In this document: one piece after another, positions 27,044 through 35,345 of the stretch | Position numbering within the stretch: the stretch's first letter is position 1 | How the letters are laid out: every line of letters begins with the position of its first letter | NCBI GenBank assembly: GCA_020638995.1 | Contig: JACKHM010000001.1 | Location: 3,720,001 to 3,784,000, forward strand | Direction: 5' to 3' | Length of the DNA: 64,000 bases | Source of the DNA: Planctomycetaceae bacterium | Lineage (GTDB): Bacteria; Planctomycetota; Planctomycetia; Pirellulales; Pirellulaceae | Position numbers and translations under genes: made by a program | The notes under the pieces: generated by a model | Databases searched by the model: none | What the model saw: only the letters and a program-made list of their open reading frames with translations | What the model was told of the DNA's origin: nothing

Positions 27044-28621
27044 CTACGAACGCGGTAGCACTATAACGAACTCCGCACCTTCATCAACGTCGCCAAGTTC
27101 GATTGTGCCTCCGTGTGCTTCGACAATCCGTCTTGCAATCGCCATGCCAAGCCCTGTGCCCTTCGTTTTCGTCGTAAAGAAGGCGTCGAAGACGCGACTC
27201 CGTGCGTCGCGAGGTATTCCAGGACCGCTATCCTGGATTCGTATTCGGACCGCCGGATGTTCCTCTAGCGCCGTTGACTCGCAGCTGACCGAGATGCTTC
27301 CTGGCTCCGAACACGCGGCGATCGCGTTCTCGAAGATGTTCCGAAATACTTGGCCCAATGCGAACCAGTCCACGTGCAGCGCTAAATCGCCGCACTCCAG
27401 GGACTCGCTCAGCGCGATTGCCTTGCCAGCTCGACTAACCTCTAAATGAGACCACGCATCTCGCCACAAGTGCGCCAAATCGCACAGCTGGCGGTCAAGT
27501 TTGATCGGCGCAGCATAATCACGCACTTCTTCATAGAGTCGATGCAAGTGATCAAGGGCCCGCTGAATTCTCGAAACGAGTTCCAATTCTTCCGGGCGAT
27601 CTTCCAATTCGAGCGCCAGTAGCTCTAGACATGCCTGGCTGCGTTGGAACGCGTTTCGGCTTTCATGAGCCAAGCCCGTCACCGTCTGACCAATGGCGGC
27701 CAGCCGCTCGCTTTGTAGGGCTCGCTCCTCGGCCACCTTGCGGTCTGTTATGTCCTGCCCGACAGCAAGTATCGCTGGCTTGCCATCGAAATCTTCGAGT
27801 CGTTGCGCGTTCCACACAAGACACCGTTCGCTACCGTCACGGCAACGAATCGAATTCTCGTATCCCAGCGTCGGCTGGCCCATCTGATTTGCATTCAACT
27901 GTTCTACGACACCCAGCCGTTCTCGTTCCGGCAAAAACAACTCGATATAGTCCTTCCCCTGCACCGCGGACGCAGCATAACCAGTCAACTCCTCCGCGTA
28001 GGGATTGAAATAAGCGATTGAGTGATCGAGGCGTAAGATCACGATCACGCTTCCTGCCGCTTCGACCAGCCGCCGAAAGGCCGCTTCACTGCGTTGCCTT
28101 ACAGAACGGCGCTGTCGAGACACATATTCACTTTCGTAGGCGTCTTGAATGATCGCCAGATCGAGATCGAGCAACCGGTGAACGGAATGCAATGTCTCGC
28201 TCAGTTCGCTTGCTTCGCCAACCCAACGCTCTTCAATGACGCGAGTCAGACCGCTTCGCAAACGCGAGAACGCCACAGCGGTGAAAACGGAATCCAATCC
28301 GATTTCAACATGTCGCCAACCGACGCGCCATCGCGCGGCTGCGTATCGATCCGTCCAAGGGCCCTGAAACATTTCGTCTAGCCACTGACACAACGTCACC
28401 TTGAGACGAGCGATTTGCTCCTGTCCGCCTGTGATGACCTTAGCTGCTTCCGGTTCCGTCTCAATCGTTCCGTAGAAATCGTCGATCAAGTCTGTGAATG
28501 CAGGGCGCACGAGTTGAGCCGCTCGATGAACTCGCTGAACGTCGCCGTCACACCAGCCAACATACCGCTGTAGTCGACGGAATCTCTCGGCTAGGCTGGC
28601 TGGAATCGCAGAGTCGTTCAT
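27044..28621 (-). CDS. Globin-coupled PAS histidine kinase
   Basis: A 525-residue sensor kinase from ATG 28621. Residues about 10-170 resemble a sensor globin/protoglobin domain; RWRVGWRHVEIGLD places a likely proximal heme-binding His at 104. A PAS domain follows (about 182-295; FRRLVEAAGSVIVILRLDHS to AVGQDITDRK). The H-box is GLAHESRNAF with phosphoacceptor His319, then the N-box NIFENAIAAC, DSGPGIP and KGTGLGMAIA of the HATPase. There is no membrane segment, so it should sense a diffusible gas (O2, NO or CO) in the cytosol. It is followed by the ANTAR response regulator. No clear Shine-Dalgarno precedes the chosen start. Confidence 0.88.
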   Translation of the reverse strand: MNDSAIPASLAERFRRLQRYVGWCDGDVQRVHRAAQLVRPAFTDLIDDFYGTIETEPEAAKVITGGQEQIARLKVTLCQWLDEMFQGPWTDRYAAARWRVGWRHVEIGLDSVFTAVAFSRLRSGLTRVIEERWVGEASELSETLHSVHRLLDLDLAIIQDAYESEYVSRQRRSVRQRSEAAFRRLVEAAGSVIVILRLDHSIAYFNPYAEELTGYAASAVQGKDYIELFLPERERLGVVEQLNANQMGQPTLGYENSIRCRDGSERCLVWNAQRLEDFDGKPAILAVGQDITDRKVAEERALQSERLAAIGQTVTGLAHESRNAFQRSQACLELLALELEDRPEELELVSRIQRALDHLHRLYEEVRDYAAPIKLDRQLCDLAHLWRDAWSHLEVSRAGKAIALSESLECGDLALHVDWFALGQVFRNIFENAIAACSEPGSISVSCESTALEEHPAVRIRIQDSGPGIPRDARSRVFDAFFTTKTKGTGLGMAIARRIVEAHGGTIELGDVDEGAEFVIVLPRS

Positions 28622-28736
28622 CGGAATGAATTGACACCATGAAAAAACGAAGGCCTTGAAAATGACAGCCGCTAAGTTACCACAACAAATGCCTTCGCCG
28701 CGATGGCGCAATTGACCCTACCGATTTAGAACCTGC

Positions 28737-29222
28737 TTACTTGGTTGGTTGAACGGCACCTTCGGCGACAATCCCGAGGATATCCATTGTCGAGACGATA
28801 CCTTTGAGCACATTGCTCGAATCGACAACCGGAAGATGATGGACGCGGTTTCGTAACATCAAGGCGGCAGCCTCCGGAACGGTTGCATCCGGGCAGATCG
28901 ACGCGACGTCCGGAGTCATCTGTTCCGAAACGCGTTCAGAACCGAGCGCTTTCACCAACTGCTCAACTAGCCATTGCGGCTTGCTGGTATCGATACGGCC
29001 AAGATTCTGTAATTCATCATCGAGTTCATGAGTTAGTTCGATCAGATCGCTAGTCGTAAGGATTCCTACGCAGTGCCCTCGCCCGTCGACAACCGGTAGT
29101 GCCGAAACTCGGTTTTCACAGATCAAATCTAGCGCTTCATGTAGTGAATCGGTTGGATTCACTGCAACGACGTGTTTGCTCATCACATCCTTGACGCGTA
29201 GTTTGCTGATCGTCTTTACCAT
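28737..29222 (-). CDS. CBS-domain pair protein
   Basis: A 161-residue protein made almost wholly of two CBS domains: VKDVMSKHVVAVNPTDSLHE to VGILTTSDLIEL, and VSEQMTPDVASICPDATVPE to KGIVSTMDILG. Such stand-alone pairs bind adenine nucleotides and respond to energy status. The start at 29222 is chosen for its GGAGG nine bases upstream. It begins four bases after the stop of the universal stress protein gene, so the two form one operon. Confidence 0.93.
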   Translation of the reverse strand: MVKTISKLRVKDVMSKHVVAVNPTDSLHEALDLICENRVSALPVVDGRGHCVGILTTSDLIELTHELDDELQNLGRIDTSKPQWLVEQLVKALGSERVSEQMTPDVASICPDATVPEAAALMLRNRVHHLPVVDSSNVLKGIVSTMDILGIVAEGAVQPTK

Positions 29223-29226
29223 GATG

Positions 29227-29796
29227 TTAGTCCTCCACAATGAAGTCGTGTGCCGGATGACGGACAGTTAGTACGGGACACGGGCTGACGCGAACGACGC
29301 GCTCGGCGACACTTCCCAGCAGCATCTGACTCAAGCCTGTTCGACCGTGCGTTCCCAGAACCAATAAGTCAACGCTGTGTTTCCTCGCATAGCTGCAAAT
29401 CTCGTGAACTGGATTTCCATAGCGAGTGGAACGAAGAATTCGAATTCGCTCCCACCACTTGTCGAGCGGAACGTCTGCGAACTGCTGATCAATACCGCGT
29501 TCCAACGCCCGCAGAAACCGATGAACGCCTTCATCCTCGGTTTCCTCAACATCGATCGGTTTGTCGTCAGGGGGGTGGACAACGGTGTGCTCTAGCTGGC
29601 TAAAGTAGTCGCGAATCTGTTCACCACTAGCAGTATAGTCGGGGTGCAAGATTATCTTTTCGAAGTCCTGCAAGACATGTAACAAGTGCAATTCTGCTTG
29701 GTGAGTCTCGGCGAGAGCGGCTCCGTAATGAAGGGCGTGTTCAGCGGAGGGGCTGAAATCGGTGGGAACACAAATGCGTTTAATATTGAGATGCAT
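29227..29796 (-). CDS. Universal stress protein (UspA family)
   Basis: A 189-residue UspA-type protein with the strand ICVPTDFSPSAEHALHYGA at the N-terminus and the ATP-binding glycine motif GTHGRTGLSQMLLGSVAE with CPVLTVR at the end, so it is probably an ATP-binding member. An insertion of about 40 residues (HPDDKPIDVEETEDEGVHRF) lengthens it relative to minimal Usp proteins. The start at 29796 has GAGGAG seven bases upstream. It is co-transcribed with the CBS protein and probably also with the TPR gene upstream. Confidence 0.92.
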   Translation of the reverse strand: MHLNIKRICVPTDFSPSAEHALHYGAALAETHQAELHLLHVLQDFEKIILHPDYTASGEQIRDYFSQLEHTVVHPPDDKPIDVEETEDEGVHRFLRALERGIDQQFADVPLDKWWERIRILRSTRYGNPVHEICSYARKHSVDLLVLGTHGRTGLSQMLLGSVAERVVRVSPCPVLTVRHPAHDFIVED

Positions 29797-29822
29797 GGCG
29801 GGTCTCCTCAAGAAATGAGAAT

Positions 29823-29851
29823 GCAGCCGAGTGGGGGAGATACCCGGCTGC
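29823..29851 (-). promoter_or_regulatory. Hairpin between the TPR and universal-stress genes
   Basis: On the minus strand GCAGCCGGGT and ACTCGGCTGC form a 10-bp stem with one G-U pair and a 9-base loop, ending 27 bases before the Usp start codon. It is followed by a T-rich but interrupted stretch. It could be an attenuator, a processing site, or a weak terminator between the two genes. Confidence 0.5.
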
Positions 29852-29886
29852 TTCTACCACAACCCAACGTGTTGACCACAACCTCA

Positions 29887-30879
29887 CTACCACACCTCCA
29901 GCCAAGCATCACGCAAGTTGTCCCAAGCCTTCCGAGCGGAATCTAGTTTGTGAGAAGTGTGATTCATCGCTTTCACATAGGCTCGCGCAGCATCGGTGTG
30001 TCGACCGGCGGTCGCGTAGCGTTCGCCAAGCTCGGCATAGCCGACCACACTCAAACCTCCTGCAGCAGCACTATCCATGTGCCCTTCCGCCATTTCTAGT
30101 GAATCTTGTTCCAGATAGATGTAGCTCAGCACGTTATGGGCCTTCGCTTCAAAATTCTTCGCCCCTACCGCAAGTAGCAAATCGCCCACCGTTGGTGCGA
30201 GGGCCGCTCGCGTCGGCCAATCGGTCGGAACAAGCGGTTGGTCCATCCAAACATCCGGAGCCAACTTTATCGCCTCTTCCAATTCCATCACCGCGGTCAG
30301 CTCGTACATGCTCTTCGAGTTTGGAGCAATTTCCGTCGGCCTATGAGCGACGAACGCCGTTACCGTTGGACCGACAGCATCCTGCCACTGTTCGGCAACA
30401 CATGCTTGTTCCAGCCGCAACAACCCCAAAAAGTAATGCACAACCGGGTTCTCGGGATCCAAATCCTTAGCATCCAGCAGCACTTCGCTGGCCGACTCGA
30501 TCTCGGTGGTAGCAAGATAGGCTTGGCCGAGGGCGACTTGTTTCCAAACAGTCGTTTCGCACGGCAAATCGATCGATTGCCATGCTGCGACCGCGTCGTC
30601 GTACTTCGCGCCGTGCTGCAACTCAAGAGCCCGCCACACTTGAAGCGCGAGATCAGCGGATGGCAATGGCTCTCCAACCGATGGCACGTCCATTGGTGAA
30701 GCCAAATCTTCAACTTCGTTAGGCAGCGGTCCGGGCTCGCGGACCAATTTGCTGACGTCTGCCGCTCCTGCAACACTTGTTAAAACCCCCAAAGCAATGA
30801 CGGAGGCCAGAACAATCAGGATCGCCCATTTCAGCAGTTCCCACTCTGTATTTCGATGTACATGCTGTCGAACGAACAT
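29887..30879 (-). CDS. Exported/anchored TPR-repeat protein
   Basis: A 330-residue protein with an N-terminal hydrophobic segment (LLKWAILIVLASVIALGVLT) ending at SVAGAA, a signal peptide or anchor, and TPR-like helices through the rest (VWKQVALGQAYLATTEIESA; VVHYFLGLLRLEQA; EAKAHNVLSYIYLEQDSLEM). The start at 30879 is secure because AAAGGAGGTGT, a near-perfect Shine-Dalgarno and rare in this window, lies immediately upstream. It is first in the unit leading to the Usp and CBS genes. The function is unknown; TPRs point to protein interaction outside the cytoplasm. Confidence 0.82.
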   Translation of the reverse strand: MFVRQHVHRNTEWELLKWAILIVLASVIALGVLTSVAGAADVSKLVREPGPLPNEVEDLASPMDVPSVGEPLPSADLALQVWRALELQHGAKYDDAVAAWQSIDLPCETTVWKQVALGQAYLATTEIESASEVLLDAKDLDPENPVVHYFLGLLRLEQACVAEQWQDAVGPTVTAFVAHRPTEIAPNSKSMYELTAVMELEEAIKLAPDVWMDQPLVPTDWPTRAALAPTVGDLLLAVGAKNFEAKAHNVLSYIYLEQDSLEMAEGHMDSAAAGGLSVVGYAELGERYATAGRHTDAARAYVKAMNHTSHKLDSARKAWDNLRDAWLEVW

Positions 30880-31212
30880 GACACACCTCCTTTCGGCAAC
30901 TGGAATCGGATGGCAACTGAGAGAACCTGTGTTACTCAAACCCTTTCCTCTAGTGGCTGTTAGATTGCAAAGTGCGCGCCAAAACGCGCCGCGCCAACAT
31001 CAGTCTTTTTCCAGGTCAAGTCGTATCGACGAGGTACTTTGTAAGGCGTTAGAGTGTGCGACAAATGGCACATTCGCGCGTTATTGCACAGAGCCTCCGA
31101 AAGCTAGGCACAGATACCGCTTACAGGTTACTACACCGATGGTTTAGGGCACGCATGTTGCGTATTCGGCGCCAAGTCCGACAGCAATGATGATTCCGGT
31201 CAGGAGTAGAGG
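30880..31212. other. Divergent intergenic region
   Basis: This 333-bp region between the TPR gene (minus) and the DUF4405 gene (plus) must contain both promoters. I see no RNA gene, no convincing -35/-10 pair and no open frame with coding character. Confidence 0.5.
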
Positions 31213-31611
31213 ATGTCACGAACACTGTTGAATTTCTGGCTCGACACCACGCTTCTCGCGTTGTTCCTCGCTTGGTTTTGGCTCGGCTTTGTCGTGCGAT
31301 TTGTATTTCCACCGGGGACGCTGGCTGAGGGGTGGTTGCTGTGGGGACTGACGTTTGACCAATGGTTCGAGTTCGAGTTTTGGGCCGCGTGCCTATTCGC
31401 ACTCGCCGTGTTGCTCCACATTATGTTGCACTGGACCTGGGTGTGTGGGGTAATTACGAGTCGTTTAATACGTCGCCATGATGGCGCGAAGCGTCAATGG
31501 AGCGATGGTGAACGAACACTGATTGGCGTCGGACTGATGGTCGTGCTGTTCAACATCCTGGGCTTGGCATTCGCCGCCGCGATGTTGATGGTGCAGCGAC
31601 CAGGAATGTAG
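31213..31611 (+). CDS. DUF4405-type small membrane protein
   Basis: A 132-residue inner-membrane protein with three predicted transmembrane segments (about 10-32, 58-80 and 102-125). The paired histidines in LLHIMLHWTW match the DUF4405 (cytochrome b561-like) pattern, so heme binding is possible. The start at 31213 has AGGAG seven bases upstream. It is divergent from the stress cluster; related proteins occur beside respiratory and flavinylation genes, so an electron-transfer role is plausible but unproven. Confidence 0.75.
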   Translation: MSRTLLNFWLDTTLLALFLAWFWLGFVVRFVFPPGTLAEGWLLWGLTFDQWFEFEFWAACLFALAVLLHIMLHWTWVCGVITSRLIRRHDGAKRQWSDGERTLIGVGLMVVLFNILGLAFAAAMLMVQRPGM

Positions 31612-31643
31612 TTTCCAGGTCGCGTACTGCGAAAGATAACGCA

Positions 31644-32432
31644 CTAGACCAGAAATTCTCGGATTGCCGAGTTGAAAGCGTGCGGCGATTCTAAAGGCGA
31701 CATGTGGCCGCTGTCAGCTAGTTCCACAAACCTCGCGTTGGGCAAATGTTCGGCAATGGCTCGCATTTCGCCAACAGTCGATATGGCGTCATGTTCACCG
31801 CAGATTACGAGTGTCGGAACATCGATGTTCGGCAGTTCACTTGTCATGTCGGGCCGTTGTGCCATACCCCGTAACGCGCCCGCCACGCTAACCGGTGCAG
31901 TAGTCACGATCACGCGCCGAGTTGCTTCGATAATCGCCTTGTGCTCGTTCGTCGAACTCTCTGCAAACAATTTTGGCAACATGGCCTCGGCCATGATTGA
32001 GCTGCCTTCGTCTAGCACACGCTGAGCCATTGTAATTCGCCCACGCGCTCCTTCTTCAGTGTCGCTAATGGCTCTGGTGTCGCACAAGATCAATCGCGCG
32101 AGGCGATTTGCGTGCCGCTTCCAGAATTGCCAAGCCACATAGCCTCCCATCGATAGTCCACAAAATGTGATTTGTTCCTTGATGTCCAATGCGTCGAGCA
32201 ACTCGTTCATGTCATCGGCGAACTGGGCCATTGTCATTGTCTGAGTCGCGCCCGTACTAGTTCCGAAACCTCGCAGATCCGGTGCGACGACTCGAAACGT
32301 GTCGCATAAGGAATCGATTTGCGCTTGCCACATCGTATGATCGAGCGGAAAACCATGCACCAAGAGCAATACCGGCCCGCTCCCGACGTCAATGACGTTT
32401 AATGTTGCATCGCGGAGCTCTACAGTCTTCAT
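31644..32432 (-). CDS. Alpha/beta hydrolase
   Basis: A 262-residue alpha/beta-fold hydrolase. The oxyanion-hole motif is VHGFPLDHTMW, the nucleophile Ser is in GLSMGGY, the acid is probably in CGEHDAIS, and the His is in SGHMSPLE. The cap region is short, resembling 3-oxoadipate enol-lactonase or esterase members. The start at 32432 is chosen for GAGG seven bases upstream; longer in-frame starts add unrelated sequence. It follows the DUF2752 gene by eight bases and is in the same operon. The substrate is unknown. Confidence 0.9.
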   Translation of the reverse strand: MKTVELRDATLNVIDVGSGPVLLLVHGFPLDHTMWQAQIDSLCDTFRVVAPDLRGFGTSTGATQTMTMAQFADDMNELLDALDIKEQITFCGLSMGGYVAWQFWKRHANRLARLILCDTRAISDTEEGARGRITMAQRVLDEGSSIMAEAMLPKLFAESSTNEHKAIIEATRRVIVTTAPVSVAGALRGMAQRPDMTSELPNIDVPTLVICGEHDAISTVGEMRAIAEHLPNARFVELADSGHMSPLESPHAFNSAIREFLV

Positions 32433-32440
32433 GATTGACC

Positions 32441-32941
32441 TCAGGTGAAGGTGACTATCATTCGCAAGATCCACTGGATAAGCAAAGCACCCAGCACGAT
32501 AAGCATCATTGAGTAGCCCCACCAGCCCAAACAAATCTCGTTCGCGCCCGACTTTAGTCGCCAAAGTTGGACCGACCGGAACGGGATCTGACTTGCCACC
32601 ACCGCGAAAAAGAAGATTCCAACGGGGTTAAAGTGCCACGCCCGTCGAATCTGTCCATGCCCCATGCTCACGAAGCAGCGAGTTAGACCGCAACCTGGAC
32701 AGTCCGCGCCAACGAATTGCTTGAATGTGCATGTGCCGGGTAACGGCAAGTCAACGCCCGGCAAAATCACCTGCTCATCGCCTCGCACTTGCATCAGCAC
32801 GGCGAGCAGCACCACCACTGACGAGATTCCCAGTAACACCCAATGAAATGTCGTATCGGGTCGATCGTACAATCGCTCGCCATCGCCGGATTTAGCCATC
32901 ACGCGCTCGTTCAAGTTGCTTGGCGAAAGTTGCATCAACAA
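32441..32941 (-). CDS. DUF2752 membrane protein
   Basis: A 166-residue membrane protein with three predicted transmembrane segments and the DUF2752 signature CPGCGLTRCFV in the loop after the first. The conserved Cys/Gly motif suggests metal or redox chemistry, but the family function is unknown. Another in-frame ATG at 32899 (MAKSGDGERL) would remove 14 residues; I keep 32941 because it lies 12 bases after the preceding stop. It is in a minus-strand operon between the HEAT/TPR protein and the hydrolase. Confidence 0.82.
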   Translation of the reverse strand: MLMQLSPSNLNERVMAKSGDGERLYDRPDTTFHWVLLGISSVVVLLAVLMQVRGDEQVILPGVDLPLPGTCTFKQFVGADCPGCGLTRCFVSMGHGQIRRAWHFNPVGIFFFAVVASQIPFRSVQLWRLKSGANEICLGWWGYSMMLIVLGALLIQWILRMIVTFT

Positions 32942-32953
32942 TGATCCGGCGGC

Positions 32954-34816
32954 TCAGTTGTCCTGAGACGCAGCGTTTGCGAGCGCTTCTTCAAATTGTG
33001 CGAGCTGCCGCCGCATCTGCTGCATGTAAGGCGCTTTTTCGACGGCCAGCTTCTGGTAATGAATCGCCTTCTTAAAGTCGCCGACCGCAAAATAACAGCG
33101 CCCCAGCGTGTCTTGATAGGGCCAGGAATCGGGGACAATATCGAGCGACCGCTCGCTACAGGCAACGGCCTTTTGATAGTCGCCAGCGGTGTTGCTAATC
33201 AACCAAGCGTACTCATTGTTTTTTTGTGCAAACTGCTCGTTGATCACTCCCCGCACGTCGCGATCCTGACTCGTCGCGATCATCTGCTCCAGTTCCTTCA
33301 TTTGCGACTCGATACGGCGTGCGTGTTCATCGAGCAAGCTGTCGACCTTCTGACGCCATGCCTTGCTATCATCGGCAACTCGGTATAACGCGATCACAAC
33401 GTCGATGTCCTCGACGTTTACCGCGAGCGCCTTCTCGAGGAATTCCTTCTGTTTGCCGATATCGCCTTCGCGACCAAAATGGATACCCATCCAATGATCG
33501 ATTTTGGCCCGCAGTTCGGCGGGAGAAGGTGCCGATCGCCACATGTCTTCGTAGGCTGCGGCCAGTGCCGCCGGGTCCTTTTGGCCGAGCGCGATGGATG
33601 GCTCCAGAACGCTCGCCGCCGCTTCCTCTTGCTGGAGATCGCTAAGCATGTCGGCAAGTTGCTCGCGAATTTTTAACTCGTTCCTCACAGAGTCGCCGGA
33701 GATTTCGAGAAGCAGGCGGAATTCTTCCTCCGCCCAATCGAACATCTGTCGTTCGTATCGCAAACGGCGTGCGACTGCTACATGTGGATCATATTGATTG
33801 GGATTCATCGACAGCGCCTGCTTCGCCACTTCCTGGGCGTTCGACTCATCACCGCTCTTTCGTTTTGCTTCCGCAAGCCGATAGACCAGCAAAGCATCGT
33901 GCCAGTACTCAACGGGGAAACGCTCCGCCAGCAGTCCGGGGACATACCAGGCTTTGCGCTCAATGGCCCAGTCGACGACGTCGAAAAGTTCTTCACGATC
34001 CGGCTGAACGAGTTCGACGATCCGAATCGTATTTGTGCGAACTTGATCATCGCGCCCCAAGTCTTGCAGCAGATCGACATGCCATCGCAAGAGGTCTCGC
34101 ACCACGCTGCGCTGTGTTTCGTCTGGCGTTCGGGCAAGCGTCAGCAGCTCTTCGTTAGTGATATTCTCCCATACGTCAAGCGTCGCGTCCGGCGCGACTA
34201 AAGTGTCCGAATAGGTCCGTAACCAACGAGCGGCCGGTCGCCGGCTGGTGCCGACCGTTTCCTTAATCCGACGAGCGATCGCGTTTTTCTCTGGCGGATC
34301 ATCCGACGAAGGATGCCACATCAGCTGGATGGCGGCCTGCTTCGAGAGGACCACATCGGCTTCGAATCGCATGATTCGACAGAGTGCATCCACACCTTCA
34401 GACTTCTTGAGAGTCGCGAGTTGCTTGATGCGGCTCAGTCGTTCTTCACGGCCCTGTTGACCATAGTCTCGCAGGAAGCTCCGGACTTCTTGCGAGTCGG
34501 TCGCAACACTCCATTCGACCGGCATTCCGCGGAGCAAGTAGCTCGCACGCCGTGCGACCTCGATGTCGCGATGATGCTGGGCCTCAACCAAGGCATCGAA
34601 GACCACGAGTCCTAAACTTTGTATCTTCGATTGAGCCCTTTCGCGAGTCGCAAACTGTGGCGAGCCCAACTGTTCGATCAGCCGAGTGATATCAGCGGCC
34701 TGAGGCTCGGCGTTCTCGGGCCGATCGTCGGCAGCTTGCAGCACCCCACTGCCACACAGAAACGCGACGGCCAGCAGCGCGACCCGATTGCACAGTTTCC
34801 AGCACTCCACAGGCAA
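32954..34816 (-). CDS. Exported HEAT/TPR-repeat protein
   Basis: A 620-residue protein with a signal peptide (ALLAVAFLCGSGVLQAA). The N-terminal region (40-100) has the HEAT-like element LGSPQFATRERAQ that is common in planctomycete exported proteins, and the C-terminal half carries TPR-type helices (WPYQDTLGRCYFAVGDFKKA near 570). No catalytic motif is seen. It is first in the operon with DUF2752 and the hydrolase. The likely role is as a periplasmic scaffold. Confidence 0.82.
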   Translation of the reverse strand: MPVECWKLCNRVALLAVAFLCGSGVLQAADDRPENAEPQAADITRLIEQLGSPQFATRERAQSKIQSLGLVVFDALVEAQHHRDIEVARRASYLLRGMPVEWSVATDSQEVRSFLRDYGQQGREERLSRIKQLATLKKSEGVDALCRIMRFEADVVLSKQAAIQLMWHPSSDDPPEKNAIARRIKETVGTSRRPAARWLRTYSDTLVAPDATLDVWENITNEELLTLARTPDETQRSVVRDLLRWHVDLLQDLGRDDQVRTNTIRIVELVQPDREELFDVVDWAIERKAWYVPGLLAERFPVEYWHDALLVYRLAEAKRKSGDESNAQEVAKQALSMNPNQYDPHVAVARRLRYERQMFDWAEEEFRLLLEISGDSVRNELKIREQLADMLSDLQQEEAAASVLEPSIALGQKDPAALAAAYEDMWRSAPSPAELRAKIDHWMGIHFGREGDIGKQKEFLEKALAVNVEDIDVVIALYRVADDSKAWRQKVDSLLDEHARRIESQMKELEQMIATSQDRDVRGVINEQFAQKNNEYAWLISNTAGDYQKAVACSERSLDIVPDSWPYQDTLGRCYFAVGDFKKAIHYQKLAVEKAPYMQQMRRQLAQFEEALANAASQDN

Positions 34817-35345
34817 ATGACCTCACTTACGGATCAACGAGTGCCTAGTCACAACGAAAACCTGAGTTCTCACTAGCTCTGCCAGCGCTACCCAAGTCGA
34901 ATCGCCGAGCGGATTTGCACCGACAGAGCTAGCGGCTTGCAACCCAAGCCTTAAACTTTGACTAAAGCACTATATGTATGTTTCTTGTTTCAATACCCAT
35001 CGTAGCAAATGTTCACGATCTGTTTTTATTAATTTTCTTACGACCGAGCTAGCTGTGCCACGAATGTTGAAGTGCGCTCAAATCAAGCGGCAGGATACTC
35101 GACCGTTCTCGCGAGTCGCAAGAGAACTCCGCTGCTAGTCCCAATCCCGCGTGAGAACCTGGACATACTCTCGTTTAACCATCCTAACCGTCAAGGTTTA
35201 TCAAAGGTTTCTGGTTACTCCGGTGGAAGCGAGAGGCCCGAAAAATCAAGTTCGACTTCTCGCTCCGATATTACCGAACTTATCAGATGAGCGGTCGTCG
35301 CGTCGATGCGCGGCTCGCGTTTGATAGCACCTTGAGGTTCGTGGA
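34817..35345. other. Divergent intergenic region with an AT-rich stretch
   Basis: This 529-bp region has no gene I can support. It contains the repeat at 34873-34945 and then an unusually AT-rich stretch at about 34950-35045 (TATATGTATGTTTC; TTTTTATTAATTTTC), which stands out from the surrounding GC-richer DNA and is a likely promoter or protein-binding region. A GAGG lies eight bases before the start of the next gene. Confidence 0.5.
34873..34945. repeat. Dispersed intergenic repeat, copy A
   Basis: A 55-bp core (34891-34945, starting CCCAAGTCGAATCG) aligns without gaps to 43349-43403, with about 40 of 55 bases identical by my count. It overlaps a 9-bp perfect inverted repeat, CTAGCTCTG (34873-34881) and CAGAGCTAG (34924-34932), so it can fold as a hairpin. 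The second copy has a different flanking stem. Confidence 0.6.
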
